From positions 101,193 to 165,192 of the forward strand of contig CAYVBJ010000002.1 of NCBI GenBank assembly GCA_964449075.1: 64,000 nt of DNA, given 5' to 3'. The position numbers were made by a program, and so were the translations under genes. The stretch is from CAYVBJ01 sp964449075. GTDB taxonomy: Bacteria; Bacteroidota; Rhodothermia; Balneolales; Balneolaceae. Shown one piece after another: positions 17,870 through 28,333 of this stretch (the first letter of the stretch is position 1; each line of letters begins with the position of its first letter). The notes below the pieces were generated by a model. The model was not told the DNA's origin. It was given only the letters and a program-made list of their open reading frames with translations, and ran no database searches.

Positions 17870-17921
17870 GCTGTTTATTGGCAATCACTCATCCTTTGCC
17901 AGTCCTTTGCCAGAATTTTCT

Positions 17922-20900
17922 CTATTCATCATTCTTCAAACCTTCCGCTGTCCTGTCTTCGTACGGCGGCGCCGGTGTCATTTCAATTTTGTAGTCATCC
18001 ATCATGTCCAGAACTTCGCGGACAACCCGTTCAATCTGAGGGTCACGGCCATCCATCAGGGCATTCGGATCGTCCCAGACTTCAATATCGGGGCGTACAC
18101 CTTCGCCTTCCCAGAACCAGTGTCCGTCGTTATCGTATAGTCTTGCCCCGGGAACCGTGATTCCGCCACCATCAATGAGCTGATGTCCGGTTGCAGGTCC
18201 GACAAGGATTCCGAGAGTGCGTTCGCCCACGATCGGTCCGGCTTCCAGTTCCTGGAACGCCCACGGCAGACCGTCTCCGCCCGATCCTGCCCAGCCGTTG
18301 ATCAGCATTCCCTTAGGACCGGTATTGGTCTTAATTGGCCAGGTGTGATCGCGGCCGTGCCGCCAGTGAAGGTTGTAGACAACCGGACGCTGCAAAAGCT
18401 CAAGAAACCGGTCGGCTAACTGACCGCCGTCGTTAAAGCGCTCGTCAATGATGAACCCTTTTTTGTGTAGCTGCCCGTAGTACATGCGAACCAGTTCACG
18501 CTGTCCCTGTGCTGAAGTATTCGACATGTAGACATAGCCAAGCTGGCCGTCCGAAAGTTCATCCACCATCTTCCTGTTGTTCTCTATCCACTCCAGGTAG
18601 CGAAGCTGTGATTCTTCGCCCTGCGTCAGCGTTTTCACGATCACCTCTTCTGCATTTTCACGATTGCCATCGTCACTGATCATCAGGGAGACGGTTTTGC
18701 CGTCCAGGCCGTCAAACGCCGCGTACGGATCTTTCTCTGTGTCGAGCAGCATACCGTTTACCGAGTGGATATAGTCGCCGGCTTCAACAGAAACACCGGG
18801 CCTGTCGAATGGAGAGCGCACCTGCGTATCCCAGGAAGCGGGACGCACAATACGCCTGATGCGGTACTGATCGCCTTCCAGTTCCCAGTCGATTCCCAGG
18901 TAACCGGTGCCGCGGAATTCAACGTCTTCGGTGTCGCCGCCAAACGTGTAGGTGTGTCCGGCGCTCAATTCGGCCTGCATATTGGACTGTATATTACCCA
19001 CATCCCAGCGGGTGCGGGCATCTTCGATCAGGGCACCGTAGCGCTCTTTCATTTCATCCCAGTCCACCTGCTGCATATTCGGATCGTAGAAGAAGTCCCT
19101 GTATCGCCGCCATGTATCGTTGAATATTTGGCGCCATTCAGCTTTCGGAACCAGGTCCATCTCCAGGCCGTCCGTCTGAATCGGTTCTTCAATTTTCTGG
19201 CCGGGCTCTGGTTTAATAATCCCGTATTTTCCGCCGCTCGATACCAGGATCGCTTTTCCATCGGCTGTCTGAATGGCATTGCTCACACCTTCCATGATGG
19301 TGATCTCTTCCCTTTTCTCAAAATCGTAACCCATCAGAGCCGGCGGGCCACCGTCAGTCCCGGTATTTGGATAGCGCAGGTAAACAACATTCCCTTCAAA
19401 TGACATGATCTGGCCTATATTTCCCGCATCAGGTGGCAGGATTGTAATCCGGCTTTCAAACCCATCAAAATCAATAACCGTTTCCGGCGCACTTTTCTCT
19501 TCGGTATTATCATCCGGTTTATCCTCGTTTTCCTGTTTAGCTTCTCCGTTTCCAACGTCAGACGAAACCGCATCATTTTTGGGTGCAAGCAGTGAAGGCG
19601 TATCCCCGGCCAGGCTCACAGATGCAATCTCCGTGCTGTTGGGATAAATCCAGGTATCATCGAGGTCGGAGTATTCGGCATCAAAATTCCGGTTTGTGGT
19701 ATAGAAAAGATATTTTCCATCCGTGCTGAATACAGGGTTTGAATCAGAATAAAACCCGCTGGACGCCTGGTGCAGTTCATCTTCTTCCGTATCATACAGC
19801 ATCACTGCCGAATGGCTGTTTTCAAGGCCTTGGGTAAACGAAACCCAGCGGGAGTCGGGCGACCAGCTGATCGGGTAGCTGTTTTTGGCCGGGTGACCAA
19901 TGTGCCACACAGTATTTCCGATTTCCGTCAATATCCCGTTTTCAGCATCAGCAAGATAGATGGTATTGGTTTCATCGATAAAGGCGATGTGGCGGCTGTC
20001 GGGTGACCAATAGAGTGTATAGCCGTATCCTTCGCTTCTGCCGGTCAGTTTCCGGGCTTGTGTTCCGCTTCCGGGTTCATACAGGTAGATATTGTATTCG
20101 CCATCCATATCACTCCAATAGGCTATTTTGGAACCATCGGGTGACCATGCAGGGTTTCTATCGAAAGCGCCGCTCGATTGCGTGATGTTTTCAATAAACC
20201 CCTCTTTAACGGGAACATTAAAAAGCTCGCCCCTGGCCTCGAAAATTACGCGCTTGCTGCCGGGTGATGCGGCTCCATTGGAAATGCGATTGCTCACATC
20301 TACTGTCCGCGGCATTTCGTTAGACAAATCACTCACGACCTGTATTTCGACCTGCCGGTAATCATGGGTTTCCAGGTCCATCAGGTAGAGATTACCGCCC
20401 ACTTCAAAAACCAGTTCCCCTGGTCCGGCAGAAAGGTAGGAGATGTCAAATTCCTCAAATTGAGTCAACTGGCTGAACTCTTCAGTGGTTAGATCATACG
20501 CCCATACATTCAGGCGAAATTCTTCGCCGCGGTCTGACAGAAAATAGATCGTGTCGCCCGCCCATGCGGGTTTGCCGTCGTTAATTTCGTTCTCGGTTAT
20601 TTTTTGGGCGGATTTATTATCCATATCATAAATAATCAGTTCGGATGTCAGGCCGCCCTTATATCGTTTAAACGGATAGTTTTCGGTGATTTTTGTGATA
20701 TAGACCAGTTGAGATCCGTCCGGAGAAAAACTGGCCAGCTCGCCATAGGGGATGGCAAGCGGCTCGGGCATGCCGCCGTCTCTATCGACCAGGTAAAATT
20801 TGTTGGCGGCCCGTTGACCCATCTCCCTGCGGGAGGCAAAAAGCAGGTGATCGCCGTCCGGGTGCCAGTCAATCAGCCGGTCGCTGAAAGATGGATAAGT

Positions 20901-21206
20901 GACGCGCTGCGGAATTCCGCCCTCAACCGGTATCACATAGACATCGTCATTGCCATTGTAGCTTGCCGTATAGGCAATATGTGTGCCATCAGGAGAAAAT
21001 TTAGGCCAGGATTCTTCACCCTGAGAAGATGTAAGCCGTACCGCCTGTCCGCCCTCTATCGGCGAAAGCCAGATATCACCACCATACACAAAAGCGATTT
21101 GATCGGTTGAAACATCCATATACTGCATCAGTTTGGCGCTGATCTGGCTGTATGAGGTTTGGGTGAAAAACAAAAAAAGCATGAAGAGGGATAAAATGAT
21201 TTTCAT
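17922..21206 (-). CDS. Tricorn-type exported protease (S41 family)
   Basis: A 1094-residue protein with a signal peptide (residues 1-20, ending SYSQ). Residues about 25-600 contain many WD40-like/TolB-like propeller blades with SPDG motifs (FSPDGTHIAY, WSPDSRWVSF). An acidic linker follows near residue 560. A tricorn core domain comes next with SAGHTYTFGGD carrying the likely catalytic His, then a PDZ domain (about 760-850). The C-terminal S41 peptidase domain has nucleophile Ser975 in NGWAGSGGD. Tricorn proteins degrade oligopeptides; the signal peptide places this one outside the cytoplasm. It is monocistronic. Confidence 0.93.
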   Translation of the reverse strand: MKIILSLFMLFLFFTQTSYSQISAKLMQYMDVSTDQIAFVYGGDIWLSPIEGGQAVRLTSSQGEESWPKFSPDGTHIAYTASYNGNDDVYVIPVEGGIPQRVTYPSFSDRLIDWHPDGDHLLFASRREMGQRAANKFYLVDRDGGMPEPLAIPYGELASFSPDGSQLVYITKITENYPFKRYKGGLTSELIIYDMDNKSAQKITENEINDGKPAWAGDTIYFLSDRGEEFRLNVWAYDLTTEEFSQLTQFEEFDISYLSAGPGELVFEVGGNLYLMDLETHDYRQVEIQVVSDLSNEMPRTVDVSNRISNGAASPGSKRVIFEARGELFNVPVKEGFIENITQSSGAFDRNPAWSPDGSKIAYWSDMDGEYNIYLYEPGSGTQARKLTGRSEGYGYTLYWSPDSRHIAFIDETNTIYLADAENGILTEIGNTVWHIGHPAKNSYPISWSPDSRWVSFTQGLENSHSAVMLYDTEEDELHQASSGFYSDSNPVFSTDGKYLFYTTNRNFDAEYSDLDDTWIYPNSTEIASVSLAGDTPSLLAPKNDAVSSDVGNGEAKQENEDKPDDNTEEKSAPETVIDFDGFESRITILPPDAGNIGQIMSFEGNVVYLRYPNTGTDGGPPALMGYDFEKREEITIMEGVSNAIQTADGKAILVSSGGKYGIIKPEPGQKIEEPIQTDGLEMDLVPKAEWRQIFNDTWRRYRDFFYDPNMQQVDWDEMKERYGALIEDARTRWDVGNIQSNMQAELSAGHTYTFGGDTEDVEFRGTGYLGIDWELEGDQYRIRRIVRPASWDTQVRSPFDRPGVSVEAGDYIHSVNGMLLDTEKDPYAAFDGLDGKTVSLMISDDGNRENAEEVIVKTLTQGEESQLRYLEWIENNRKMVDELSDGQLGYVYMSNTSAQGQRELVRMYYGQLHKKGFIIDERFNDGGQLADRFLELLQRPVVYNLHWRHGRDHTWPIKTNTGPKGMLINGWAGSGGDGLPWAFQELEAGPIVGERTLGILVGPATGHQLIDGGGITVPGARLYDNDGHWFWEGEGVRPDIEVWDDPNALMDGRDPQIERVVREVLDMMDDYKIEMTPAPPYEDRTAEGLKNDE

Positions 21207-21449
21207 AGCTGGTATCTCCTTTTTATTTTTTTATGAATTGAGTTAAATCCCAAATGATTAATAGAAAGATATAAATTGACTATTGAGACACAACTATACT
21301 TTATTCCGAAGTTAATCCAGTCCGGATACTAAACTAAAATTTTATTCTAAATTATAACATCAAAATGCAGAAGTATTTCGGTAAAAATACCCGTTGAATA
21401 GAAAGCTAATAGTATAATCAATTCAAATTTTCCATAATCACAAGGAATT

Positions 21450-23342
21450 CTATTTTAAAACAAAAAACTTCCCTATGCTAATTTCATTATTTATTAAAAC
21501 TTTTACTATGTAAATACCGTTAGCTAAAGATTTAGCAGGTATCACTTGATTTAATTTTCCCGGTCCCTTTTCATTTAAAATTAAAGTCTTTCTTATCTTC
21601 CTTCCTAAAGTATCGTAAATATCTATTTCAATATCCGAAGTTTTATTTAATTCGAAAGTCAGATTTACATAATTATCTGGAGAAGGATTAGGGTATATGA
21701 TAATCTTGTTACTAATTCCTTCACCTGTGGCTGGAGATTTTAGGCCCTCGTCCTTATTTAAAAATATTACATAGGTTCTACCGGCATTTTTTTTACTTCC
21801 CGGGCTGGCAAAAGGTGCACCAATAATCACTTCATCAAATCCATCATTATCCGTATCCCCGGCGCCACTTACTGACCAGCCAAAGAAACTATCTTGTTCA
21901 TAACCTTCTATGGTGAGCCCCTCTGCAGTTGTCATTTTATCCAGATCTAAAAACTGATCAAAATCATCCCTTCCGTAAACAATATATACTTCACCGGCAT
22001 CACGAATTCCATTTAGATCTGCTCCTGGTGCACCAATAATCAGATCACTTGTTCCATCATTATTTACATCACCGGCATCACTAACCGACCAACCAGTGAA
22101 GTACCCCAGATCTTTGCCATTTATGATAAAACCATTATCACCATTTATTGATAACAGATCAAATTCTTTTGAAAAGTTAGGGGACCCAAAGATTATATAT
22201 GCCTTTCCTATTCCCTCTCCTGAGGGTGGAGCTTCTTCACCATCTACAGCTGCCGTTCCTATTTCTGATATAATAATATCGTCCAATCCATCTTTATTAA
22301 TATCACCTAAAATTGCTGTAGAAAAACCAAAATTATGAGCTTCATTCATACCCGTTATTTTGAAACCACTATTGCCATCTAAAAAATCAGAATTCAGTGT
22401 CACAGGAGTTACCGAAGGTCTGTTATTGCCTAATACAACATAACATTCACCCAAAGGAAGATTATTATCACTCCTTTTTGCACCAATAGCAGTAATAATA
22501 ATGTCATCAAAACCATCACCGTTTATATCTCCACCCCCGCCCAAAGCATATCCGCTTAAGTCACCAAAATTATTTCCAACAAACTCTATACCCACTTTAG
22601 AATTAAAATTTAAAAGATCTAAACTGTCAATATTTCTTACGTTTTTATCCCCAAAGATGAGGTAGGTTTTTCCCACTTTTTGAATGTTATTACTATCTTT
22701 TGCTTCAACAGCAGCAATTAAAAAATCATCAAACCCGTCATTGTTAAAGTCACCGGCCTGACTCACTGCATTCCCCAAAAAATCTCCATCTTCGGCACCA
22801 TAAAATGTTATTCCGGTGGGTGAATCAATATCTGATGCTTCTATGGGATCTCTGTTCCCAATAAAGTTGCTGCCGAAAATTAGATATGCTTCACCTGAAA
22901 ACGCACGGCCTAACGGTCTTCCGTCCCTGGCACCAATCAGTATATCATTAAATCCATCGCTGTCAATATCTCCGGCGGTTCCAACAGAATAACCATTAAA
23001 CGTAGCTGTCTTCCCATCAATGGTAAATCCCAATCTCAGTTCGTCTAGTTGTTCCAAATCAACATTTTGAATATTATTGCCAAATAAAGTGTATGTTTGC
23101 CCTGCCATAGTTCTGTTTTTGGGAGAAGCAAATCTTGCTCCTATGACCAGGTCATCAATTCCATCTCTGTTGATATCTTTGGCATTATCCACAAACCATC
23201 CGCTTAAATCACCGCTTTTAATCCCATTTAAAAATACCGCTTTATTACTGCCTAATAACCCTTCCACATTAAGCGTATTTTGGCTGATGGCATTGGCATA
23301 AATAACGATCGTAAAAATTATTGCCTGTATTATGATTTTCAT
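21450..23342 (-). CDS. Secreted FG-GAP (integrin-like propeller) protein with T9SS sorting domain
   Basis: A 630-residue protein with a signal peptide (ends AISQ near residue 21). Seven FG-GAP repeats follow with calcium-binding DxDxDG-type loops, for example DINRDGIDDLVIGA, DIDSDGFNDILIGA, DVNNDGTSDLIIGA and DTDNDGFDEVIIGA. They would form a seven-bladed integrin-alpha-like propeller. The last about 85 residues are a type A T9SS C-terminal sorting domain (IIIYPNPSPDN, then LANGIYIVKV). The protein is therefore probably secreted by the type IX system and surface attached. It lies downstream of the SusD gene, beyond a terminator, in the same direction. Binding partner is unknown. Confidence 0.93.
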   Translation of the reverse strand: MKIIIQAIIFTIVIYANAISQNTLNVEGLLGSNKAVFLNGIKSGDLSGWFVDNAKDINRDGIDDLVIGARFASPKNRTMAGQTYTLFGNNIQNVDLEQLDELRLGFTIDGKTATFNGYSVGTAGDIDSDGFNDILIGARDGRPLGRAFSGEAYLIFGSNFIGNRDPIEASDIDSPTGITFYGAEDGDFLGNAVSQAGDFNNDGFDDFLIAAVEAKDSNNIQKVGKTYLIFGDKNVRNIDSLDLLNFNSKVGIEFVGNNFGDLSGYALGGGGDINGDGFDDIIITAIGAKRSDNNLPLGECYVVLGNNRPSVTPVTLNSDFLDGNSGFKITGMNEAHNFGFSTAILGDINKDGLDDIIISEIGTAAVDGEEAPPSGEGIGKAYIIFGSPNFSKEFDLLSINGDNGFIINGKDLGYFTGWSVSDAGDVNNDGTSDLIIGAPGADLNGIRDAGEVYIVYGRDDFDQFLDLDKMTTAEGLTIEGYEQDSFFGWSVSGAGDTDNDGFDEVIIGAPFASPGSKKNAGRTYVIFLNKDEGLKSPATGEGISNKIIIYPNPSPDNYVNLTFELNKTSDIEIDIYDTLGRKIRKTLILNEKGPGKLNQVIPAKSLANGIYIVKVLINNEISIGKFFVLK

Positions 23343-23399
23343 TCGAAACCAAAGAAATTATGATTCAAGATTAGCCACTTAGAATTATAGATTACAAAT

Positions 23400-23431
23400 A
23401 AAAAAGCCTTCATTGATGAGAAGGCTTTTTT
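23400..23431 (-). terminator. Rho-independent terminator of the susC-susD operon
   Basis: A perfect 12-bp stem AAAAAAGCCTTC / GAAGGCTTTTTT encloses an 8-base loop, with A and T tracts on both sides so it can work in either direction. It lies 41 bp after the SusD stop codon. Confidence 0.92.
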
Positions 23432-23471
23432 AGATTTGTAAGAATTTAAATTAGAAGTAAAGAAATTCAGA

Positions 23472-25019
23472 TTATTGGAACGGATTTTGTTCCGGTAAAG
23501 GATTAAAATCTGTCTCTACATCAGGAATTGGAAAATAATCTACAAAATTAAAAAATATATCAGCTTCCTCATCAAGATTATTTCTTGCCGCTCCTGTCGC
23601 ATCATCAACCTGGTATACCCAAACATCAGTAAGACCTCCGCCTTCAGCTTTGCTATCGATAATCCCAAATCTTCTGGCATCGTAGAAAGCTAATCCGCGC
23701 ATAAACAGACCTACCTTTCTTTCTTTTTGGATATCTTCTAACGTTGCATTCCCAACGGATGGCAAACCTGCATCCTGCATTGAGCGTACTGCGTCAATAA
23801 GTGCTCCTGCAGCTGCGGGATCTCCAAGTGCCAGCTGGGCTTCAGCCTGCATCAGCATATTCTCTTCAGCTGACACGAAGTATTGCGGAGTTCCGGGACT
23901 TGTTGACGCATATGGACTTCCATCTAAAGTAATCCAGGGTGCATTGACATGTTGAGTAATTGTATTATTATCAAAAAACCCACCTGCATCAGCAAATTGG
24001 AAAAAGTCGAGCCTGTTGTCATCATTTTCAACCATTACCTGGATTACTCTTGGAGAAACCCTGTGCCACACATTGGTTGCCAGGCGCCATCTTCCGGTAA
24101 TTGCAGACAGAAAAGTAGTTTCATCACTATCTATTAACATCGTGCCATCATTTGATTCCAGTCCATTTTGTGTCAGAGTTAAGATTTCCTGCCACTCCTG
24201 GTTGGTAACATCTGCCCGTCTTTTACTTAGCAAGATGTTTCTTGCTTTCAGAGTATTGATAGCTTGTCGATATGATGTTAAGCTGACATTTGTGGGGAAA
24301 AAGTCAGGCGTAACAGTACTTGAAATTGTACCTAAATTATCTGCTCCCGACAGGGCTAAATCAAACAGCCTGTTAGATTCTGCAATGAGTTCACTGTTAT
24401 CAACGAAATTTTCATTTGTCTGACCGGGGGTGTCAACAATTAACCCACCCTCGTAGAGAAGTGCAACCTGCATATATGAAAATGCCTTCCAGTAGTTTGC
24501 CCACGACCTGTAAGCAGACTCTTTAGCTGCAGCATCACCTACAAAGCTTACACCTTCATCCAGTGCCTGCAGCAGTAAATTGGCATCGTTTATTTGCGCA
24601 TAGGCAACAATCCACGTTTGATCAATGGAACCTTGTGATACATTTCTGTCATTTACAAAATCGATCGATTCTTCCTGGGTTCTTCCTGCTCCGCGAAGAG
24701 CTGAAACCGCAATTGTTTCACCATCACTAAATGATATTTCTTCGATTGGAAGCACGAAATTACCCCAATCAAAGTTTCCCCACGGCTGCACAACGTTATC
24801 GCCCATACCTTCAAGTAACATCCAAATGACCCATTCGGTCCACCCGCCGCCATTGTTATATAAACCAAGGGCTTGTCGCTGAACACCTTGTTCAGTATTT
24901 AAAACTTCAGGTGTTGGTTCATTTGGATTACTGACATCCAATCCATCTTCACACGCAGTGGTTATAAGCAATAGCAGTAGTGATGCTATTGCTGTTTTTT
25001 TTAGAGTATTTAACATCAT
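23472..25019 (-). CDS. SusD/RagB-type nutrient-binding outer-membrane lipoprotein
   Basis: A 515-residue lipoprotein (lipobox LITTAC near residue 23) with the SusD hallmarks. The early segment is LDVSNPNEPTPEVLNTEQGVQ. TPR-like helices follow with SYRSWANYWKAFSYMQVALLYEGGLIVDT, and the C-terminal RKVGLFMRGLAFYDARRFG and DYFPIPDVETDFNP are typical of the RagB/SusD family. It covers the SusC barrel on the cell surface and binds the incoming oligosaccharide, peptide or other ligand. It is encoded 41 bp after the SusC-like gene. No glycoside hydrolase is beside it, so the ligand class is not indicated. Confidence 0.94.
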   Translation of the reverse strand: MMLNTLKKTAIASLLLLLITTACEDGLDVSNPNEPTPEVLNTEQGVQRQALGLYNNGGGWTEWVIWMLLEGMGDNVVQPWGNFDWGNFVLPIEEISFSDGETIAVSALRGAGRTQEESIDFVNDRNVSQGSIDQTWIVAYAQINDANLLLQALDEGVSFVGDAAAKESAYRSWANYWKAFSYMQVALLYEGGLIVDTPGQTNENFVDNSELIAESNRLFDLALSGADNLGTISSTVTPDFFPTNVSLTSYRQAINTLKARNILLSKRRADVTNQEWQEILTLTQNGLESNDGTMLIDSDETTFLSAITGRWRLATNVWHRVSPRVIQVMVENDDNRLDFFQFADAGGFFDNNTITQHVNAPWITLDGSPYASTSPGTPQYFVSAEENMLMQAEAQLALGDPAAAGALIDAVRSMQDAGLPSVGNATLEDIQKERKVGLFMRGLAFYDARRFGIIDSKAEGGGLTDVWVYQVDDATGAARNNLDEEADIFFNFVDYFPIPDVETDFNPLPEQNPFQ

Positions 25020-25060
25020 ATTTGTTATTTAAATAATTAAAATTTGTTTGAATTAACCTT

Positions 25061-28000
25061 TCAGAAATCGAGTGTTGCAGTAAATGTCAGGTTTCTGAAA
25101 TTTGGGAAAGTAAAGATATCCAGGCCCCTGAATCTTGTATCGGTTCCCTGTCCTGATACTTCAGGATCAAACCCGGAATAATCTGTAAAGGTAAACAGGT
25201 TACGCCCTGTAACTGCAAGTCTCAATCTTCTTATGTCATCCAATCCAAGTAGATCAACGAAATCATATGCAACTGATAATTCTCTCAGTTTTATATGAGA
25301 ACCATCCTCAACAAAAAACGGGGTCGCATCATTAACTTTTGATTCATGAAAGCTTTCCCATGCCTGTGCTTCACTGCCATCAACAGTTGAAATAGAACTT
25401 GTGGGATTACCAAATGAGTCGAATAAAGGTTCGCCTATACTTTCACCGCCGTCGATAAGAACTCTTTCCTGAAACTCTGCATGGTTATTTCGCTGAAACA
25501 TCCACCACTTTGTAGCATTGAAAATATCTCCGCCCTGAACCCAGTCAAATTGGAAACTAATGTCCCAATTCTTTTTAACTGTAAAGTCATTTCGCCAAGA
25601 GAGTGTGAAATCAGGAGTCGGGTCACCAATTATCTCCTTTTGATTTCTAAACCTATGATTTTTTGTGAATTTGTTTACAACAGCGCCATCAACAATAACA
25701 AAATTATCTGCCTGATCTTCAGGAATAAATCTCTCTCCGGTTTCAGGGTCTATTTCATCAACTGATTCCAAAGGTTTACGTCCAAAAAACACGCCGAAAT
25801 TTTCGCCTTCCCGGAATAAATAATCAAACCCGTTTGTCGGAGTAAAAATTAAATCTTCATTATTGGAGATATTATCGACGATGGTTTCGGATGTTGCAAA
25901 TTGAATGCTTGTTCTCCAGTCCCAATTTTGATCAAAGTGAACTAAAGAATTAATGTTCGCATCAAATCCATCAGAACTTAATCCAACCGCATTACTAAGC
26001 AGTACCAAAGCTCCGCTTGAAGGAGCAATATCAACTTGCTCAATGGAACCATTAGTTTCTCTGTCCCAGTACGTAGCAGAGAAGCCTAAGCTTTGAAACC
26101 AGTCGTCACCAAGTCTAAAGCCAAGATCCGCTCCAAACTCAAATTCTTCTGATTGTTCAACCTGGAGCTGAGGATTACTCAGAACGGCTGAAGAATTAAA
26201 TACGGAATTGCTGCCAATGGAACCTGCATTTAATGTAATAAACCTGTCAAATGGTCCAGGCTGAATACCTGCCTCTCCGTATGCGACCCGTAATTTAAAT
26301 TCATTAAAAGTATCAACTAAGTTACCCCAAAAATTAAGGTCCGAGATTCTAAGATACGCATCAGCTCTTGGGAAGAACTCAAAATCTGCTGCCTGTCCAA
26401 ATGCAGAAGATTTATCTGCGCGAAAACCTACCGAGAAACCACCGAAATCATCAAAATCAAATTTTTGATTAATTAAGAATCCAAACGTTACAAATGTTGA
26501 ACGGAATTCATCGGCAAGTTCAGTATTTCCTGCATCTATGGTTTCCAATCCAAGGCCAAATGGTAGTCCGTCACCAGTGGCATCTGTTCTTTCAAAATCG
26601 CTTCGCCTCCAGTCAAATGTAGCCTGGGTTGTTGTTTGAAGAGGGAAGTCAATTCCAAAATCGCCCCGGAAATCAGTTCTCAGGAAAACATTTGCTAAAG
26701 AATTGAACTGCCAGTTGGTATCTGACCGCCGTGAAAAGAATCCATCATCATTTAAAATGACAACTTCTTCTTCAGAGGTATCTGGATCTTCAAATCCCTG
26801 AACATTATTTTGTAACCTTTCTCTTTCTCTTGAAAACCAATCAACTCCTATTGTATAATCAAATTCTATAAACCGTGAAGGCCTGTAATTGAAGTTTGTA
26901 CTGCCAATAAACCTGTTCGTTGCATCGCTAAAGTCAGTAAACTCTTTTTGGAAGAAAGGGTTTGTTGAAACTGAGCCTGCCTGGAATTTTGGTGCTGGTA
27001 TTCCGAGCGAATTGACGCTAAATACATCGATGAAAGGTTTTGTCTGAAGTAGATTACTTAAACCCGATTCTATGTTATCACCACTTTCGGACACTCCTTC
27101 TCGTTCGCTGTTTGAAAAAGAAGTCCTAAAACTCAACTTCATATTTTCCATTATGTTAGTATCCGTATTCAGACGCACTGAAACTCTATCAAATCCTGTT
27201 TCCGGCTCAATTCCGGTTTGGTCAAGGAAGTTTCCGGAAATCAAATAGGTTGTTTCGTCGCCACCACCGGATATTGTTAATCCGTAGCGTTGTGTTGCAA
27301 CTGTTTCGAAATACTCCTCAATACGATCCCTCTGTACGTTAAACGGTATGACTTCACCGGATTCAGGGTCAACCCATCCGGTGTAGGGCTTGTTTCTTAC
27401 GCCATTATTAACTTCATTCGGAACAGTCCAGACTCCGTTCCTTTCATCAAAATTGACGCCAATTACATTACCATTTGCATCAACTGGTAGATTGTGAAAA
27501 TCAACCGGCTGTTCCGGAATATTACTACTATTTAACAGGTCCAGAGAAATTGAACTGTTCAGAGAAACATCCAACTGCCCTGCCCGCCCTTTTTTTGTGA
27601 ATATCTGTATCACCCCGTTTGCCCCCTGAGCACCGAACAATGTAGCGGCTGCAGCTCCTTTTATTACTTCGACTCTTTCGACCTGACTTAAATCAATATC
27701 ACTCAACCTGTCAATATTATCTAAACCACCGCTGCTTGAGGATACGTCAGAGTTAACCTGAACACCATCAATCATGATGAGAGGGCGAGAATTACCTAAT
27801 GTGTTAATTCCTCTTAGGGTAATAACACTTGCCCCGCCCGGGGCGCCTGTATTAACGATTGAGGCACCGGCAATTTTACCCGTCAGGGCACTTGATATAT
27901 CATAGGCCGGAACTTTCGACAATCTTTCTTCACTAACAGTTGCTACATCGATAGCTACCTTTTTTTGCGAAGTTGCAGTGCCAACTCCGGTGACTACCAG

Positions 28001-28333
28001 TTCATCAAGGCCTATAAAATCTTTACCAAGCTCTACGTCAAAAACATTTATTCCCGCTTCAATCGTAATCGTTTCTTCTAATGGTGAATAACCTATAAAA
28101 CGAAATACTATCGTATATTCTCCGGGATTAATTCCGCTGATCGTATAATTACCATCAACGTCTGTGGCAGTACCTTTATTAAGACGATTGATTAATACAG
28201 TGGCACCCGGAAGAGGATTTCCGGATTGCGCATCTATTACCGTTCCGCTTATTGTGCCATTTTGTGCAAATGCATTCATATTTGTAAATGAGATTGACAC
28301 AAATAGCATTAATATCACTTTCTTCATATTCAT
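25061..28333 (-). CDS. SusC/RagA-type TonB-dependent transporter
   Basis: A 1090-residue outer-membrane transporter. A signal peptide (ending AFAQ) is followed by a carboxypeptidase-D-like regulatory domain (GTISGTVIDAQSGNPLPGATV). The TonB-box region comes next (LDELVVTGVGT), then a plug domain (ITLRGINTLGNSRPLIMIDG, VEVIKGAAAATLFGAQGANG). A long 22-strand barrel ends in FPNFRNLTFTATLDF. These match the SusC family, which imports nutrients across the outer membrane with energy from TonB-ExbBD. It is the first gene of the SusC-SusD operon and is preceded by a 342-bp intergenic region. No sigma/anti-sigma pair or hybrid sensor adjoins it. Confidence 0.96.
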   Translation of the reverse strand: MNMKKVILMLFVSISFTNMNAFAQNGTISGTVIDAQSGNPLPGATVLINRLNKGTATDVDGNYTISGINPGEYTIVFRFIGYSPLEETITIEAGINVFDVELGKDFIGLDELVVTGVGTATSQKKVAIDVATVSEERLSKVPAYDISSALTGKIAGASIVNTGAPGGASVITLRGINTLGNSRPLIMIDGVQVNSDVSSSSGGLDNIDRLSDIDLSQVERVEVIKGAAAATLFGAQGANGVIQIFTKKGRAGQLDVSLNSSISLDLLNSSNIPEQPVDFHNLPVDANGNVIGVNFDERNGVWTVPNEVNNGVRNKPYTGWVDPESGEVIPFNVQRDRIEEYFETVATQRYGLTISGGGDETTYLISGNFLDQTGIEPETGFDRVSVRLNTDTNIMENMKLSFRTSFSNSEREGVSESGDNIESGLSNLLQTKPFIDVFSVNSLGIPAPKFQAGSVSTNPFFQKEFTDFSDATNRFIGSTNFNYRPSRFIEFDYTIGVDWFSRERERLQNNVQGFEDPDTSEEEVVILNDDGFFSRRSDTNWQFNSLANVFLRTDFRGDFGIDFPLQTTTQATFDWRRSDFERTDATGDGLPFGLGLETIDAGNTELADEFRSTFVTFGFLINQKFDFDDFGGFSVGFRADKSSAFGQAADFEFFPRADAYLRISDLNFWGNLVDTFNEFKLRVAYGEAGIQPGPFDRFITLNAGSIGSNSVFNSSAVLSNPQLQVEQSEEFEFGADLGFRLGDDWFQSLGFSATYWDRETNGSIEQVDIAPSSGALVLLSNAVGLSSDGFDANINSLVHFDQNWDWRTSIQFATSETIVDNISNNEDLIFTPTNGFDYLFREGENFGVFFGRKPLESVDEIDPETGERFIPEDQADNFVIVDGAVVNKFTKNHRFRNQKEIIGDPTPDFTLSWRNDFTVKKNWDISFQFDWVQGGDIFNATKWWMFQRNNHAEFQERVLIDGGESIGEPLFDSFGNPTSSISTVDGSEAQAWESFHESKVNDATPFFVEDGSHIKLRELSVAYDFVDLLGLDDIRRLRLAVTGRNLFTFTDYSGFDPEVSGQGTDTRFRGLDIFTFPNFRNLTFTATLDF

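Noticed and set aside
17892..17913. Tandem copies of an 11-bp sequence (TCCTTTGCCAG twice)
   Set aside because: A single short duplication next to the tricorn stop codon; most likely slippage with no function.
18765..19403. 212-residue plus-strand frame inside the tricorn gene
   Set aside because: It is antisense to conserved PDZ and core regions of the protease and has no start signal or domain.
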